NCBI GenBank assembly: GCA_004376105.1
Contig: SOKA01000034.1
Coordinates: 1-10,129, forward strand
Length of the DNA stretch: 10,129 bases
Direction of reading: 5' to 3'
Source: Dehalococcoidia bacterium
GTDB taxonomy: Bacteria; Chloroflexota; Dehalococcoidia; Dehalococcoidales; E44-bin46
The position numbers and the translations under genes were made by a program. This document shows positions 1-7,839 of this stretch, piece by piece (the first letter of the stretch is position 1; every line of letters starts with the position of its first letter). The notes under the pieces are model-generated. The model had not been told where the DNA came from. It searched no databases and saw only the letters and a list, made by a program, of their open reading frames with translations.

Positions 1-688
1 CTTTCCTCACATAATCACTTTGGAGGAGCTTGTCACAGGCCCCTTCCAAGACCACGTGGCCATTTTCTAGCACGTACGCCCGGTCAGCTATCTCCAGGGT
101 ACGTCGAACATTTTGCTCAATCAGCAAGATGGTAATTCCCTGTTCACGCAGGGACTTTATGGCCCGGAAAGCTTCTACTACTAATATCGGTGCCAGACCA
201 TACGACGGCTCATCAAACATGCATAGTCTCGGCCTTGACATTAAACCCCGACCCATGGCTAACATTTGCTGTTCGCCACCGCTTAATGTTCTAGCTAATT
301 GCCTCTCTCTTTCCTCTAATGCTGGGAAAACTTGATAAACATGCTTAAGCGTTTCTTCCTTCCGTTTCCAAGCTTCAGAGGGATACGCGCCCATCTCTAA
401 GTTTTCACGCACCGTCATGCCGGCAAAAAGTTTTCTACCCTCGGGTACATGAGAAATACCTAGTTCCACAATGGTGTGAGGGGCTAGCCCATCTATTTTC
501 TTACCCAGGAACTCCACGCTGCCTGAAGCCGGACGTAGCAAACCGGATATAGTATTAAGCAGTGTCGTTTTACCGGCTCCGTTGGCACCAATCAGAGCGA
601 CTATTTCTTCTTCATCGACTCTCAAAGAAACGTCCCATAAGGTCTGAGCCTTGCCATAAAAAGTATCAATATTGCTAACTTCCAGCAT
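1..688 (-). CDS. livF: LivF-type ABC transporter ATPase, 3' end cut by window edge
   Basis: This is the second ATPase of a branched-chain-amino-acid-type (HAAT) importer. It hydrolyses ATP at the cytoplasmic face of the LivH/LivM permease. Reading from ATG at 688-686 gives about 229 residues with no stop before the window edge. LivF proteins are usually about 235 residues, so only a few C-terminal residues are missing. Visible motifs are Walker A GANGAGKTT (residues 34-42), the canonical signature LSGGEQQ (135-141), Walker B ending in FDEP (158-161), and a switch His replaced by Gln in LLIEQN, as is usual in LivF. A Tyr stands where the D-loop region usually reads SLGL (here SYGLAP). The start lies 4 bp after the livG stop, with AGGAGAG inside the livG 3' end as ribosome-binding site. 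It is the last visible gene of the transporter operon. Confidence 0.95.
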   Translation of the reverse strand, partial: MLEVSNIDTFYGKAQTLWDVSLRVDEEEIVALIGANGAGKTTLLNTISGLLRPASGSVEFLGKKIDGLAPHTIVELGISHVPEGRKLFAGMTVRENLEMGAYPSEAWKRKEETLKHVYQVFPALEERERQLARTLSGGEQQMLAMGRGLMSRPRLCMFDEPSYGLAPILVVEAFRAIKSLREQGITILLIEQNVRRTLEIADRAYVLENGHVVLEGACDKLLQSDYVRK

Positions 689-692
689 AAGC

Positions 693-1412
693 CTACTCTC
701 CTAAGTATACCTCAATAACTGTCTTGCTGGTAGCAATCTCCTCCGGCGTTCCTTCGGCAATCTTCTCACCGTGATGGAGCACCATAATTCGGTCACATAC
801 GCTCATAATTGCCTTCATGACATGCTCAATCATGAAAATGGTAATCCCCTTATCACGAATCTTGGTGACCAGCTCCATAGCCTGAGCTACCTCAGTGGGG
901 TTTAATCCCGCCATCAGCTCATCAAGCATCAATAGTTCTGGCTTGGTGGCTAACGCTCTAGCTACTTCAAGTCGTTTCTGGTTAGCCAGGGTTAAGTCTT
1001 TAGCCGGGGTCGCTCTCACTGCTGACAACCCGACAAACTCTAATAACTCCGTAGCTTCCCTGGCGGCATCCGCTGATGACATACCGGGTGACGTCCCGAA
1101 CAACGAGCCCAACAATACATTCTCAAGTACTGGTATATTGGGAAAAACTTTAACCTCTTGAAAAGTTCTGGCCACTCCCATCCTACAGATTTTATGCGGC
1201 TTTAAGCCAGTAATGTTTTCGTCTTTAAATCTTATTGCCCCTGGTTTGGGAACAAGAGCCGCCGATATTAAATTAAACAGGGTTGTTTTACCGGCTCCAT
1301 TGGGGCCAATCAGACCTACGATTTCGCCCTGTTCGACATGGAAGTCGACATTTGATACTGCGGCTAATCCTCCAAAATACTTGGTCACCCCTTCACCTTC
1401 AAGTATTGGCAT
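693..1412 (-). CDS. livG: LivG-type ABC transporter ATPase
   Basis: This is the first ATPase of the HAAT importer, 239 residues, slightly shorter than E. coli LivG. Walker A is GPNGAGKTT (36-44), the Q-loop is RTFQEVKVF (82-90), Walker B is LLMLDE (160-165), and the switch His lies in MIEHVM. The signature region reads LTLANQKR (140-147) instead of LSGGQ, and Walker B is followed by Leu rather than Pro. As I recall, this is a recurring LivG subgroup rather than damage, because everything around it is intact. The ATG is preceded by GGGAGAG. The first 14 bp overlap the end of livM, which fits translational coupling. livF follows after 4 bp. With livF it would form the ATPase heterodimer. The transported compound cannot be inferred from the ATPase. 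Confidence 0.95.
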   Translation of the reverse strand: MPILEGEGVTKYFGGLAAVSNVDFHVEQGEIVGLIGPNGAGKTTLFNLISAALVPKPGAIRFKDENITGLKPHKICRMGVARTFQEVKVFPNIPVLENVLLGSLFGTSPGMSSADAAREATELLEFVGLSAVRATPAKDLTLANQKRLEVARALATKPELLMLDELMAGLNPTEVAQAMELVTKIRDKGITIFMIEHVMKAIMSVCDRIMVLHHGEKIAEGTPEEIATSKTVIEVYLGE

Positions 1413-2352
1413 GTTTCTCTCCCAAATCTCCTTTCCGCCACTTTTGTATCAGTCCCACCAGTCCATTAGGCATGTATAATATAGCGACCACCATTATAAC
1501 ACCAAAAATGAGCATATAATAATACGGGAATTCGGTTAATAATATCTCTTCCAGGTAGGAAAAAATAGCCGCGCCTATGACCGGACCGTAAAGCTGCCCC
1601 ATGCCGCCAAAGATAGCCATCAGCACGGGCATAAAGGAAAAGAGGGGGTTAAAGGCGATGTATGGGTCAATATATGTCCATCTTGTCGCCATGATGGCCC
1701 CGGCCGTCCCCATGAAGAAAGCGCTGATGGCAAAGGTGATAACCTTCACCATAGTTACATTGATGCCGGTGTGAGCCGCAGCCTCCTCGTTCTCACCGAT
1801 GCTTTGCAAGGCTAACCCGAATTTAGAGCGTCTGATAAAGTAGGCGGTAATCAGTAATACCACAAAAATGCCGAGCATGACGTAGTAAATAGTGTTGTTA
1901 TCTACGACGATAACGAATCGGCCGCGCGTGAGCGTGTATTTAATTTCCCACCACAGGACAAGATACCTGAGGAGCATAACGAGCCCGAAAGTGAATATAG
2001 CAAAATAGATGCCTTTCAGCCTCAGAGTCAAAGCGCCAACGAGAAGGGCAAGACAGAAACTGGCCAGACCGCCTATACCGACAACGATAAGCAAGGGGAG
2101 TTCGCCCCCCAGTATAGCTGCAGTATATATGCCGACCCCGAAGAAGGCGGCCGACGCCAGTGAGATGTAACCGGTGGGACCGGAAAAAATAACCCAGCTC
2201 ACCGTCAGGACGATATACATTAAGATGCTGGCCATTAGTATGACAGTATAAGCCGGGGCATAGAGGGGTAGAGTAGCTAACAGGACTAATAAGATTAGAA
2301 TAATTAACCCCGGTACCAAGAACCTTTTAGATGTAAATGTGGTAATATCCAT
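1399..2352 (-). CDS. livM: LivM-type branched-chain ABC transporter permease
   Basis: This is one of the two integral membrane subunits of the HAAT importer, 317 residues, the usual size for LivM without an N-terminal extension. It is strongly hydrophobic with roughly eight to ten membrane segments. The first spans about residues 12-30. The conserved permease motif that contacts the ATPase is visible near residues 247-256 (GGMGQLYGPV), and GPTGYISLASAAFFGVG near 58-74 is a typical LivM motif. The C-terminus is a short charged cytoplasmic tail (QKWRKGDLGEKH). The ATG lies 4 bp after the livH stop, with GGGGAAG as probable ribosome-binding site inside livH. Its last 14 bp overlap livG. It pairs with LivH in the membrane. 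Confidence 0.95.
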   Translation of the reverse strand: MDITTFTSKRFLVPGLIILILLVLLATLPLYAPAYTVILMASILMYIVLTVSWVIFSGPTGYISLASAAFFGVGIYTAAILGGELPLLIVVGIGGLASFCLALLVGALTLRLKGIYFAIFTFGLVMLLRYLVLWWEIKYTLTRGRFVIVVDNNTIYYVMLGIFVVLLITAYFIRRSKFGLALQSIGENEEAAAHTGINVTMVKVITFAISAFFMGTAGAIMATRWTYIDPYIAFNPLFSFMPVLMAIFGGMGQLYGPVIGAAIFSYLEEILLTEFPYYYMLIFGVIMVVAILYMPNGLVGLIQKWRKGDLGEKHANT

Positions 2353-2356
2353 TTGT

Positions 2357-3226
2357 CTACTTCCCCAAAATGCCTGTCGGCCTCACCAGGAGTAAAATCA
2401 TAAAGATCACATAGTAGGACACCAGTGCTAGACCCGGCTCGAAATAGGTTACGATGCTGCCAACAAGGCCCAATATGAAACCTCCGATAAAACTACCGGG
2501 GATACTGCCCAGTCCACCCAGGACGACCACGATGATAGCAATGATGGTATACTCAAGACCCATCGCTGCATTAATAGGGTAGCACATGCTTAGAAGTAAG
2601 CCGGCAATACCAGCCATTGAAGCACCGAAGCCAAAGCATAAAGCCAGCACCTGGTTGATGTTTACCCCCATGAGTCCCGCGGTCGCCGGGTCTTGAGCCG
2701 CTGCCCTGATGGCTTTCCCCATGCGGGTACGGGCTAAAAAGATATAGAAAGCCAGACCTATGGCTATAGCAAACCCGAGGGTTACCAGGCGGTTGGCGCC
2801 AAATAACGCTCCTCCCAAATTGACAGAAATATTTAAATAAGCGTATCCCCTTATTTCAGCACCCCAGGCTATTAAAGCTATATTTTGAATGATGAAGAGG
2901 AGACCGAAAGTAGCTAACAGGGAACGGCTCTCAAAGGCGCCTGATGATGTTGACGAGATTCTAAGGCGTGTGAACAGGGTTTTATGAAGGATAAAACCTA
3001 TTATAAATACAACAGGGCCGACAATAACCAGACATAACAGGGGGTTAATGCCAAACACGGTGTACAGCATCCAGGTGAGGAAAGCCCCGACCATGATAAA
3101 CTCGCCGTGAGATATGTTCAGCACCCGGGCAACACCGTACTGCAGGCTGAGCCCCATAGCAATCAGGGCATAGATGCCGCCCAGCAGTAAACCGGCAATC
3201 ACTACGTCCAGGATTGTTACCATCAT
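2357..3226 (-). CDS. livH: LivH-type branched-chain ABC transporter permease
   Basis: This is the partner permease to LivM, 289 residues, normal for LivH. The N-terminus has the family pattern GLLLGGIYALIAMGLSLQYG (residues 13-32), followed by NISHGEFIMVGAF. The ATPase-contacting loop GGLGSIPGS is near residues 237-245. About eight hydrophobic segments are visible. Two consecutive ATG codons open the frame (3226 and 3223). I took the first because AGGAAG lies at good spacing upstream. The gene is separated from livK by 147 bp, unlike the very tight spacing of livH-livM-livG-livF. This fits the common pattern in which the binding protein is made in excess over the membrane parts. Confidence 0.95.
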   Translation of the reverse strand: MMVTILDVVIAGLLLGGIYALIAMGLSLQYGVARVLNISHGEFIMVGAFLTWMLYTVFGINPLLCLVIVGPVVFIIGFILHKTLFTRLRISSTSSGAFESRSLLATFGLLFIIQNIALIAWGAEIRGYAYLNISVNLGGALFGANRLVTLGFAIAIGLAFYIFLARTRMGKAIRAAAQDPATAGLMGVNINQVLALCFGFGASMAGIAGLLLSMCYPINAAMGLEYTIIAIIVVVLGGLGSIPGSFIGGFILGLVGSIVTYFEPGLALVSYYVIFMILLLVRPTGILGK

Positions 3227-3259
3227 AATGATAGCTTCCTAGCTTTGGTAATCACAGGT

Positions 3260-3345
3260 GCAGGCTGCCTAAAAGGCGCGATAATACTCCCCGGTGAAAA
3301 TAACCGGCTTAGAATGTGTTATTTTACACCCTCTAGACAGCCTGC
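3260..3345 (-). other. Possible structured RNA element between livK and livH
   Basis: In the 147-bp spacer, GCAGGCTG (3260-3267) is a perfect 8-bp inverted repeat of CAGCCTGC (3338-3345). Inside it lie three short hairpins: GCCT/AGGC with a 3-nt loop (3267-3277, sharing one base with the outer stem), CCGGT/ACCGG with a 7-nt loop (3291-3307), and GTGT/ACAC with a 6-nt loop (3316-3329). In the minus-strand transcript this makes a compact multi-arm fold of 86 nt. No U-run follows any arm, so it is not an ordinary terminator. It has no T-loop, so it is not a tRNA. A role in mRNA processing or in stabilising the livK message is an inference. The pairing itself is seen in the sequence. Confidence 0.4.
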
Positions 3346-3373
3346 TTATTATTGTTGCTATACTCTATGTTTA

Positions 3374-4609
3374 CTATGGTGCTGGCCACGCCGGCTTGGG
3401 ATATATAAATTCTGCGGTAGCCTTATCCTTGGGTCCTACGACTTCAAACACCCCGCTCTGCCACTGACCAATCTCCCCGGTATGACATTCTTTTGCCATA
3501 AGTCCGCTCACAAACCAGGTCGGTCCCAGTATCGTATCGAACGTCGATGTAGCCATTATATCCCTTATTACTGCCTGGTCGAGGGTGCCAGCCTCCTCGA
3601 TAGCCGCCTTCCAGAATTCCAGCCCAGCCCAGTAGAGTGGATGTCCCCACCAGTCCTGGACTTCTTCAGGCTTGCCTGCGTAGAGTTTATCAGCTAATTC
3701 GTTGGCTGTGGGAGAAGTTTTCCGGCTAAAGGTGGTAAAACCCATTATTCCCTCCGTCGCCGGCCCAAACGCTGCATGGTAAAACCCGAAATTGACTCCG
3801 GGGCCGCCGAGCCAGACCTTGGGGTTATAGCCAATCTCTATTGACTGCCCGGTAGCAGGGAGGATCTGGTCGGGATAGGCAAAAGCGCAAAAGACATCGG
3901 CATTAGACGCCTTAGCCTCTTTCAATATAGGTGATAAGTCCTTAATATCAGGCGGCACGCTCTTAATCCCAACGATTTCAATTCCCCTCTTCGGGAATTC
4001 AATACCCGCCACACCGGAATACTCTATGCCGTGGAGGTCAGCAATGTACATTATGTATGCCGTCCTCGCGCCCTTTTCGGCGAGAAGGTCAGCCAGAACC
4101 GGCAGCTGGTACCAGTCGGAGAAACTCAGGCTTACGAACACGTAGGGTAGACCGGGAAGTATGTCCCTGATGGTCGTGGCGCCACCCTCGGCTGTCAACA
4201 GGATATAGTTATACTTATTGGCTATAGGGGCTTGGCCAAAGATAAAAGCGGTGCCACAGGCGGGCCATAGAAAGTCAACCTTGTCCTCCAGAATCAATTT
4301 TTCCGTCAGTCTCGTCATCGTGCCCACATCACCTTTATCATCATATATGAGCAACTCTATGGGCAATTTCTTGCCGTATTCCGCCACATATATCCCGCCA
4401 TCGGCATTGACCTCAGCAACAAATGTCTCATAGACTGGTCTGAATGCCGAGTCTCCAATAAGAGCCATTGGGCCTGAGAGAGGTCTTGACATACCAACAA
4501 CAATTTTATCTTTGGCTGGTGCGGCTGGGGCACAGGCACTGCACAAAGGCAATGCCACTAATGCTACTAGTGTTAACACTATCAGACTAAAAATCAACTT
4601 CTTTGTCAC
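3374..4609 (-). CDS. livK: LivK-type substrate-binding lipoprotein of ABC importer
   Basis: This is the extracytoplasmic solute receptor of the HAAT importer, 411 residues, of the type I periplasmic binding fold (Peripla_BP_6). The N-terminus is a lipoprotein signal peptide: Lys-Lys at 3-4, a hydrophobic stretch 5-22, then a lipobox-like CSAC with Cys26 as the likely lipidated residue, then an Ala/Pro linker. The mature domain opens with KIVVGMSRPLSGPMALIGD, the classic first strand and ligand-binding loop of LivK-like proteins. The start is GTG (4609-4607), chosen because AAAGGAGGAG lies just upstream and the signal peptide begins there. A sigma70-like promoter lies about 140 bp upstream. 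Length and ligand loops do not identify the substrate. The adjacent dehydrogenase genes suggest a small acid or aromatic compound rather than leucine. Confidence 0.93.
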   Translation of the reverse strand: MTKKLIFSLIVLTLVALVALPLCSACAPAAPAKDKIVVGMSRPLSGPMALIGDSAFRPVYETFVAEVNADGGIYVAEYGKKLPIELLIYDDKGDVGTMTRLTEKLILEDKVDFLWPACGTAFIFGQAPIANKYNYILLTAEGGATTIRDILPGLPYVFVSLSFSDWYQLPVLADLLAEKGARTAYIMYIADLHGIEYSGVAGIEFPKRGIEIVGIKSVPPDIKDLSPILKEAKASNADVFCAFAYPDQILPATGQSIEIGYNPKVWLGGPGVNFGFYHAAFGPATEGIMGFTTFSRKTSPTANELADKLYAGKPEEVQDWWGHPLYWAGLEFWKAAIEEAGTLDQAVIRDIMATSTFDTILGPTWFVSGLMAKECHTGEIGQWQSGVFEVVGPKDKATAEFIYPKPAWPAP

Positions 4610-4615
4610 TTGTTT

Positions 4616-4625
4616 CTCCTCCTTT
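4616..4625 (-). promoter_or_regulatory. Shine-Dalgarno of livK (decides GTG start)
   Basis: AAAGGAGGAG on the minus strand ends six bases before the GTG at 4609-4607. This nearly ideal ribosome-binding site supports the GTG start over any later ATG. The choice agrees with the lipoprotein signal peptide beginning at the same codon. Confidence 0.85.
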
Positions 4626-4674
4626 CTAGGGTCTTTATAAAAGTTCTCACCTGCTTATGGGAAAACAACTATCT

Positions 4675-4698
4675 TTACATATCATCCCTCCTTTTCAT
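4675..4698 (-). promoter_or_regulatory. Second Shine-Dalgarno with start-stop (ATGTAA) in livK leader
   Basis: About 70 bases upstream of livK the leader holds AAAAGGAGGG followed at six-base spacing by ATG and immediately TAA. The same stretch can also be read as a 7-codon frame starting at 4698 (MKRRDDM then TAA), without its own ribosome-binding site. A strong ribosome-binding site leading to a start-stop could load ribosomes on the leader and affect livK expression, or may be the relic of a lost start. Only the sequence pattern is seen; the role is inferred. Confidence 0.35.
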
Positions 4699-4744
4699 AA
4701 TGTACTCGTGATATATATACTGTATCGCTCTGTCCGCCCCTAAG

Positions 4745-4771
4745 AGTATAAGTAGTTCCCAGCTTTGTCAA
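4745..4771 (-). promoter_or_regulatory. Sigma70-like promoter for livK operon
   Basis: On the minus strand a perfect -35 box TTGACA (4771-4766) is followed by TATACT (4750-4745, five of six consensus bases) at a short 15-base spacing. TACTCT (4748-4743) at 17 bases is a weaker match. The predicted start near 4737 would leave a leader of roughly 130 bases before livK. This gives the importer a promoter of its own, while read-through from the redox genes remains possible because no good terminator is seen between them. Confidence 0.6.
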
Positions 4772-4795
4772 GACATGTATCCCTTCAACAATAAT

Positions 4796-4810
4796 GGGCC
4801 TATTGAGCCC
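4796..4810 (-). terminator. Weak candidate terminator after the 545-residue FAD gene
   Basis: On the minus strand GGGC (4810-4807) and GCCC (4799-4796) can form a 4-bp stem with a 7-base loop, followed by ATTATTGTT. The stem is too short and the U-tract too broken for an efficient intrinsic terminator. At best it attenuates read-through into the liv genes. Confidence 0.15.
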
Positions 4811-4880
4811 TCAAGCGAAGGCACAACCCCGCACATGAACCCACCAAAATCGTCCGGTTCCCTGCCCGGCACCAAGTCCG

Positions 4881-6518
4881 TTATTTTCCCGGCTCATCCA
4901 GGGTCGGATACAGCTCGTCGCCGATATCGTTAGGGTCGATTATCCCCTTAATCTTCCGCTGCCAGCGATACATTCCCAGCCACGGTGCGCTGGCATAACT
5001 CGACTGACGCTGCTCTCTGGTCATACCCATAGCAAGATAGTGAGAACCCTTGCCCGGGACGAAACCTTTATCAATGGCGCCCTTGACGCAGTCCTTAGTC
5101 CAGCTTACCACGGCGTCCGTTGACTCCTTATCAGCGACGTCATAATACCCGAACTGCTCAAGGGCACAGTTACCCCCACCCCCCATACTGCCCACCGGCC
5201 CCATCATGGCGTCAACCCCGCAATCAACAAGCAGGCCTTTCTTCTGGTAGGGCTCGGTTACCTCTTCCGCTATATGGCGATACCCCTTCACATAATCCGG
5301 CGGGCCAGCCTGCATAAAGGTGCCTAGCCAGCCACCGTTATACACGAAATTCAGGTTCTTGTGGCCCAACCTGATTAAGTATAGAAGGGTAAATCTCTCC
5401 ATAGCCGGCTGGGACATGGCGGCTACCTTCCAGCCTCCGGTATCAGCCAGTATCTCGTCGAGCACCTTCTCCTGGTATTCAAGGTGACGCGGCGTTAAGC
5501 CCGCCAGCACAATCTGGAAGGCTATCTTCATTTCCTCGGTGAGCTTCTTTATTTCCGGCTTTTGGGTGAACTCCTCAATATCATCAAGCGTTTTGGTCGG
5601 GTCATTGTACAGCATCCAGAAGGCGGTGCCCAGTTCCGTACCCAGCATGCTGAACTGCCGGTGCGCAATATATCCTATCTCATTGTCATATATCTTATAG
5701 TAGGCTTCAAAATAGTTCTCCCACGACGGGAAGGCCAGGCTGTATGCCCTGAAGTTGTCCGGTAACGGTGAATTGTAAGCCGGCACCGTACCCTCAACCG
5801 GTAATTCAGCCGGGCCCGGCCAAGGAGAGAGTTTGAGGGCACACTTGGTGAATACCCCCAAACCGCCTTTAGCGCCAAGCATCCCCCGGACGATACCTCT
5901 CAGGCTCGGCCCGGGACCTTCTCCGCAGAACCAGCCCAGTCCGGAGCCCAGAGAGCCCGTCCTGAGAATGTCGCCATTCGGCATCACCCATTCCAGCGAC
6001 AGCAGGTTCTGATTATTCTCGCCGCCGAATATGGAGCTCGGCCCGGCCCCGTGATAGGAGGTGGCACTCGCCAGGAGAGAGCAGCTGGCCCCGGCCCCGG
6101 TTACATTGCAATTTAACCCCAGCTTCATCACCTCGGCCTGAAGCGTGGCTGCAATGACATATGGCTCGACCACGGCGAACATGTTCCTCTCGTCTATCTC
6201 CAGGATGCGGTCCATCCGTCTCATATCAAGCTGGATTACCCCTTCGGTCTGGGGGGCGCAGTAGAAATACCAGCCCGTGGAATAGGGTTTGACCTTTATC
6301 TTGTACCGGTTGCAGGTTTTGACTATCGCCTGAACCTCTGCCGTGCTCCCCGGCAGTACGGCCGCCTCAGGTCGGGGCATAAACTTACTCTGCCCGGGGC
6401 GAATCGTCTCAGCAAGCCACTGGAAAGCGTATGAGTCCAGTATCGCTGGCTCTTCGGAGATGTTTTCCGGCCCGACAATATCCTCTAAAGCCCGATATGC
6501 TTCTCTTGATAATGCCAT
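4881..6518 (-). CDS. FAD-linked oxidoreductase, VAO/PCMH fold (GlcD / 4-cresol dehydrogenase-like)
   Basis: This is a 545-residue flavoprotein of the vanillyl-alcohol-oxidase (PCMH) superfamily, which oxidises small organic acids, alcohols or phenols and passes electrons on. The FAD domain spans about residues 48-235. It has the opening strand MPRPEAAVLPGSTAEVQAIV, a pyrophosphate-loop position PYSTGWYF (78-85), a Gly/Ala/Ser-rich segment near 141-166, and LGAKGGLGVFTKCALKL near 214-230. The rest is a cap domain ending GIIDPNDIGDELYP. The loop lacks the usual Gly-Gly-Thr-Gly run and resembles the STG loop of 4-cresol dehydrogenase more than that of GlcD. No transmembrane or export signal is seen. 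ATG at 6518 has GAGGGAGA upstream and follows the Fe-S gene by 18 bp. It likely forms a complex with that Fe-S protein. The substrate is unknown. Confidence 0.88.
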   Translation of the reverse strand: MALSREAYRALEDIVGPENISEEPAILDSYAFQWLAETIRPGQSKFMPRPEAAVLPGSTAEVQAIVKTCNRYKIKVKPYSTGWYFYCAPQTEGVIQLDMRRMDRILEIDERNMFAVVEPYVIAATLQAEVMKLGLNCNVTGAGASCSLLASATSYHGAGPSSIFGGENNQNLLSLEWVMPNGDILRTGSLGSGLGWFCGEGPGPSLRGIVRGMLGAKGGLGVFTKCALKLSPWPGPAELPVEGTVPAYNSPLPDNFRAYSLAFPSWENYFEAYYKIYDNEIGYIAHRQFSMLGTELGTAFWMLYNDPTKTLDDIEEFTQKPEIKKLTEEMKIAFQIVLAGLTPRHLEYQEKVLDEILADTGGWKVAAMSQPAMERFTLLYLIRLGHKNLNFVYNGGWLGTFMQAGPPDYVKGYRHIAEEVTEPYQKKGLLVDCGVDAMMGPVGSMGGGGNCALEQFGYYDVADKESTDAVVSWTKDCVKGAIDKGFVPGKGSHYLAMGMTREQRQSSYASAPWLGMYRWQRKIKGIIDPNDIGDELYPTLDEPGK

Positions 6519-6536
6519 TGTCTGAATCTCCCTCTG

Positions 6537-7808
6537 TTAGATTGCCCGTTGCACAAGCTCGATGACGTCATAGACCTTTATTTTTTCATCCTTCGCCTTA
6601 ACCGCGTCCATAAAGTTCCGCTCGCACCACGGGCAGGCGCCCACTATGGCCTCAGCCCCGGTGGACTTTGCCTCCTCAATCCTCTCGGCGGCGGTCCATA
6701 AGGAAAAATCGGGGTAGGCATCTATCACCCCGCCACCGGCGCCGCAGCACCAGGCATACTCCCTGATTCTCTCCATCTCGACCAACTCTAAACCGGGTAT
6801 AGCCTTGAGCACATCTCTTGGCGGCTGATACACCCCCCAGGCTCCGTTGTAGCGGGGCTTTGGCGGCTCCCATACCGGTATCTGCCCAAAAATCTTCTTC
6901 CGCTTGCCCTGCCACGGCACATACGGCTCTCCCCGTCTGCCCAGGTGGCAGGGGTCGTGATAGGTAACCGTCATGGGGACAGCCTTCTTAAATTTTATCT
7001 TACCCTCCTTGATGAGGCGGTCGATGAACTCCACCGTGTGCAGAACCTCAAAATTTGCGCCCAACTCGGGATAGAGGCGCTTGAAGGCGTGGTAACCGTC
7101 GGCGCAGGAGGTGACCACTGTCTTTACGCCAGCCTTGGTCCAGGCCCTGATATTATTCCGGGCGCATTCGGTAAACTGCTCTCGGTACCCCATATCGTAA
7201 ACTCGACCTCCACAGCACATCTCGCCCTTACCCATGATACCGATATCAACCCCCGCCTTGTGGAGCAGGGTTAGCGCCGTCCGGGGTATATTGTGCAGCT
7301 CCGCATCATAGCTAAAGCGGCATCCGGCGTGGAAGACGACCTCAGCCTTCTCCCTGGTGAGGTCTTTCACGTCCAATCCCTCAGCCCACTTACCCCGCCC
7401 CGCCTTAGGCTTGAGCATGGTGTTATGCTCCTTGCGGAGGTTATCAATAACAGCCATATGCCGGGGGAGAGTCTGGCCCTCTTCCACCAATCTGAAGCGC
7501 AGTTCATGGAGTACCTCCAGTCCCTCTATGTTATAGCGGCAAATCTTGTCCGCAACATCGCAGGCCCCGTCCGTCTGGCACTTCCAGACGATGTCCTTCA
7601 GAGCCTCGCTATAGCCGCTCCTGCCCTCCATCAGGGACAGAGCCACGGATAATCTGCCCCCCAGCGAGTAGGCCTGAAACTTGCTGTATTCTATGCTGGG
7701 ACAGGCCCTGGAAAACCTCCAGCTCTTCACATGGTCAAACGGAATCCACTTGCAGTATGAGCAACGGCTGCAGCTTACACAGTCAGCACGATAGTCCTCT
7801 AGCGCCAC
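6537..7808 (-). CDS. Iron-sulfur oxidoreductase with two CCG domains (GlcF/HdrD/GlpC-like)
   Basis: This is a 423-residue electron-transfer subunit that would take electrons from the flanking FAD proteins. The N-terminus has a cluster motif with Cys10, 13, 16, 19 and 36 (the last as CP). A second Cys set (77, 83, 90) is irregular compared with CxxCxxCxxxC. Two CCG domains follow. The first has Cys163, CysCys198-199 and Cys235, but its last CxxC reads CADG, so one ligand is missing. The second has Cys287, CysCys354-355 and a complete CPWC (392-395), with 66 residues between Cys287 and the CysCys pair where the family usually has 31-39. The frame opens with GTG at 7808, with a GGGGGT ribosome-binding site about nine bases upstream. 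It lies 31 bp after the 488-residue FAD gene and 18 bp before the 545-residue one. Known relatives are glycolate, lactate and glycerol-3-phosphate dehydrogenase Fe-S subunits. Confidence 0.88.
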   Translation of the reverse strand: MALEDYRADCVSCSRCSYCKWIPFDHVKSWRFSRACPSIEYSKFQAYSLGGRLSVALSLMEGRSGYSEALKDIVWKCQTDGACDVADKICRYNIEGLEVLHELRFRLVEEGQTLPRHMAVIDNLRKEHNTMLKPKAGRGKWAEGLDVKDLTREKAEVVFHAGCRFSYDAELHNIPRTALTLLHKAGVDIGIMGKGEMCCGGRVYDMGYREQFTECARNNIRAWTKAGVKTVVTSCADGYHAFKRLYPELGANFEVLHTVEFIDRLIKEGKIKFKKAVPMTVTYHDPCHLGRRGEPYVPWQGKRKKIFGQIPVWEPPKPRYNGAWGVYQPPRDVLKAIPGLELVEMERIREYAWCCGAGGGVIDAYPDFSLWTAAERIEEAKSTGAEAIVGACPWCERNFMDAVKAKDEKIKVYDVIELVQRAI

Positions 7809-7839
7809 GTTTTTGATACCCCCTTCGTTTCTTTTCCGC

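Noticed and set aside
3291..3307. CCGGT/ACCGG hairpin as a terminator after livK
   Set aside because: No U-tract follows on the minus strand, and the stem is only five pairs.
3245..3697. Plus-strand open frame of 150 codons over the livK 3' end
   Set aside because: It lies opposite livK, has no ribosome-binding site, and its composition (many Cys, Arg, Pro, Tyr) is typical of antisense shadow frames.
6945..7652. Two plus-strand open frames of about 110-120 codons opposite the Fe-S gene
   Set aside because: They mirror a well-supported gene on the other strand and show no start signals or recognisable motifs.
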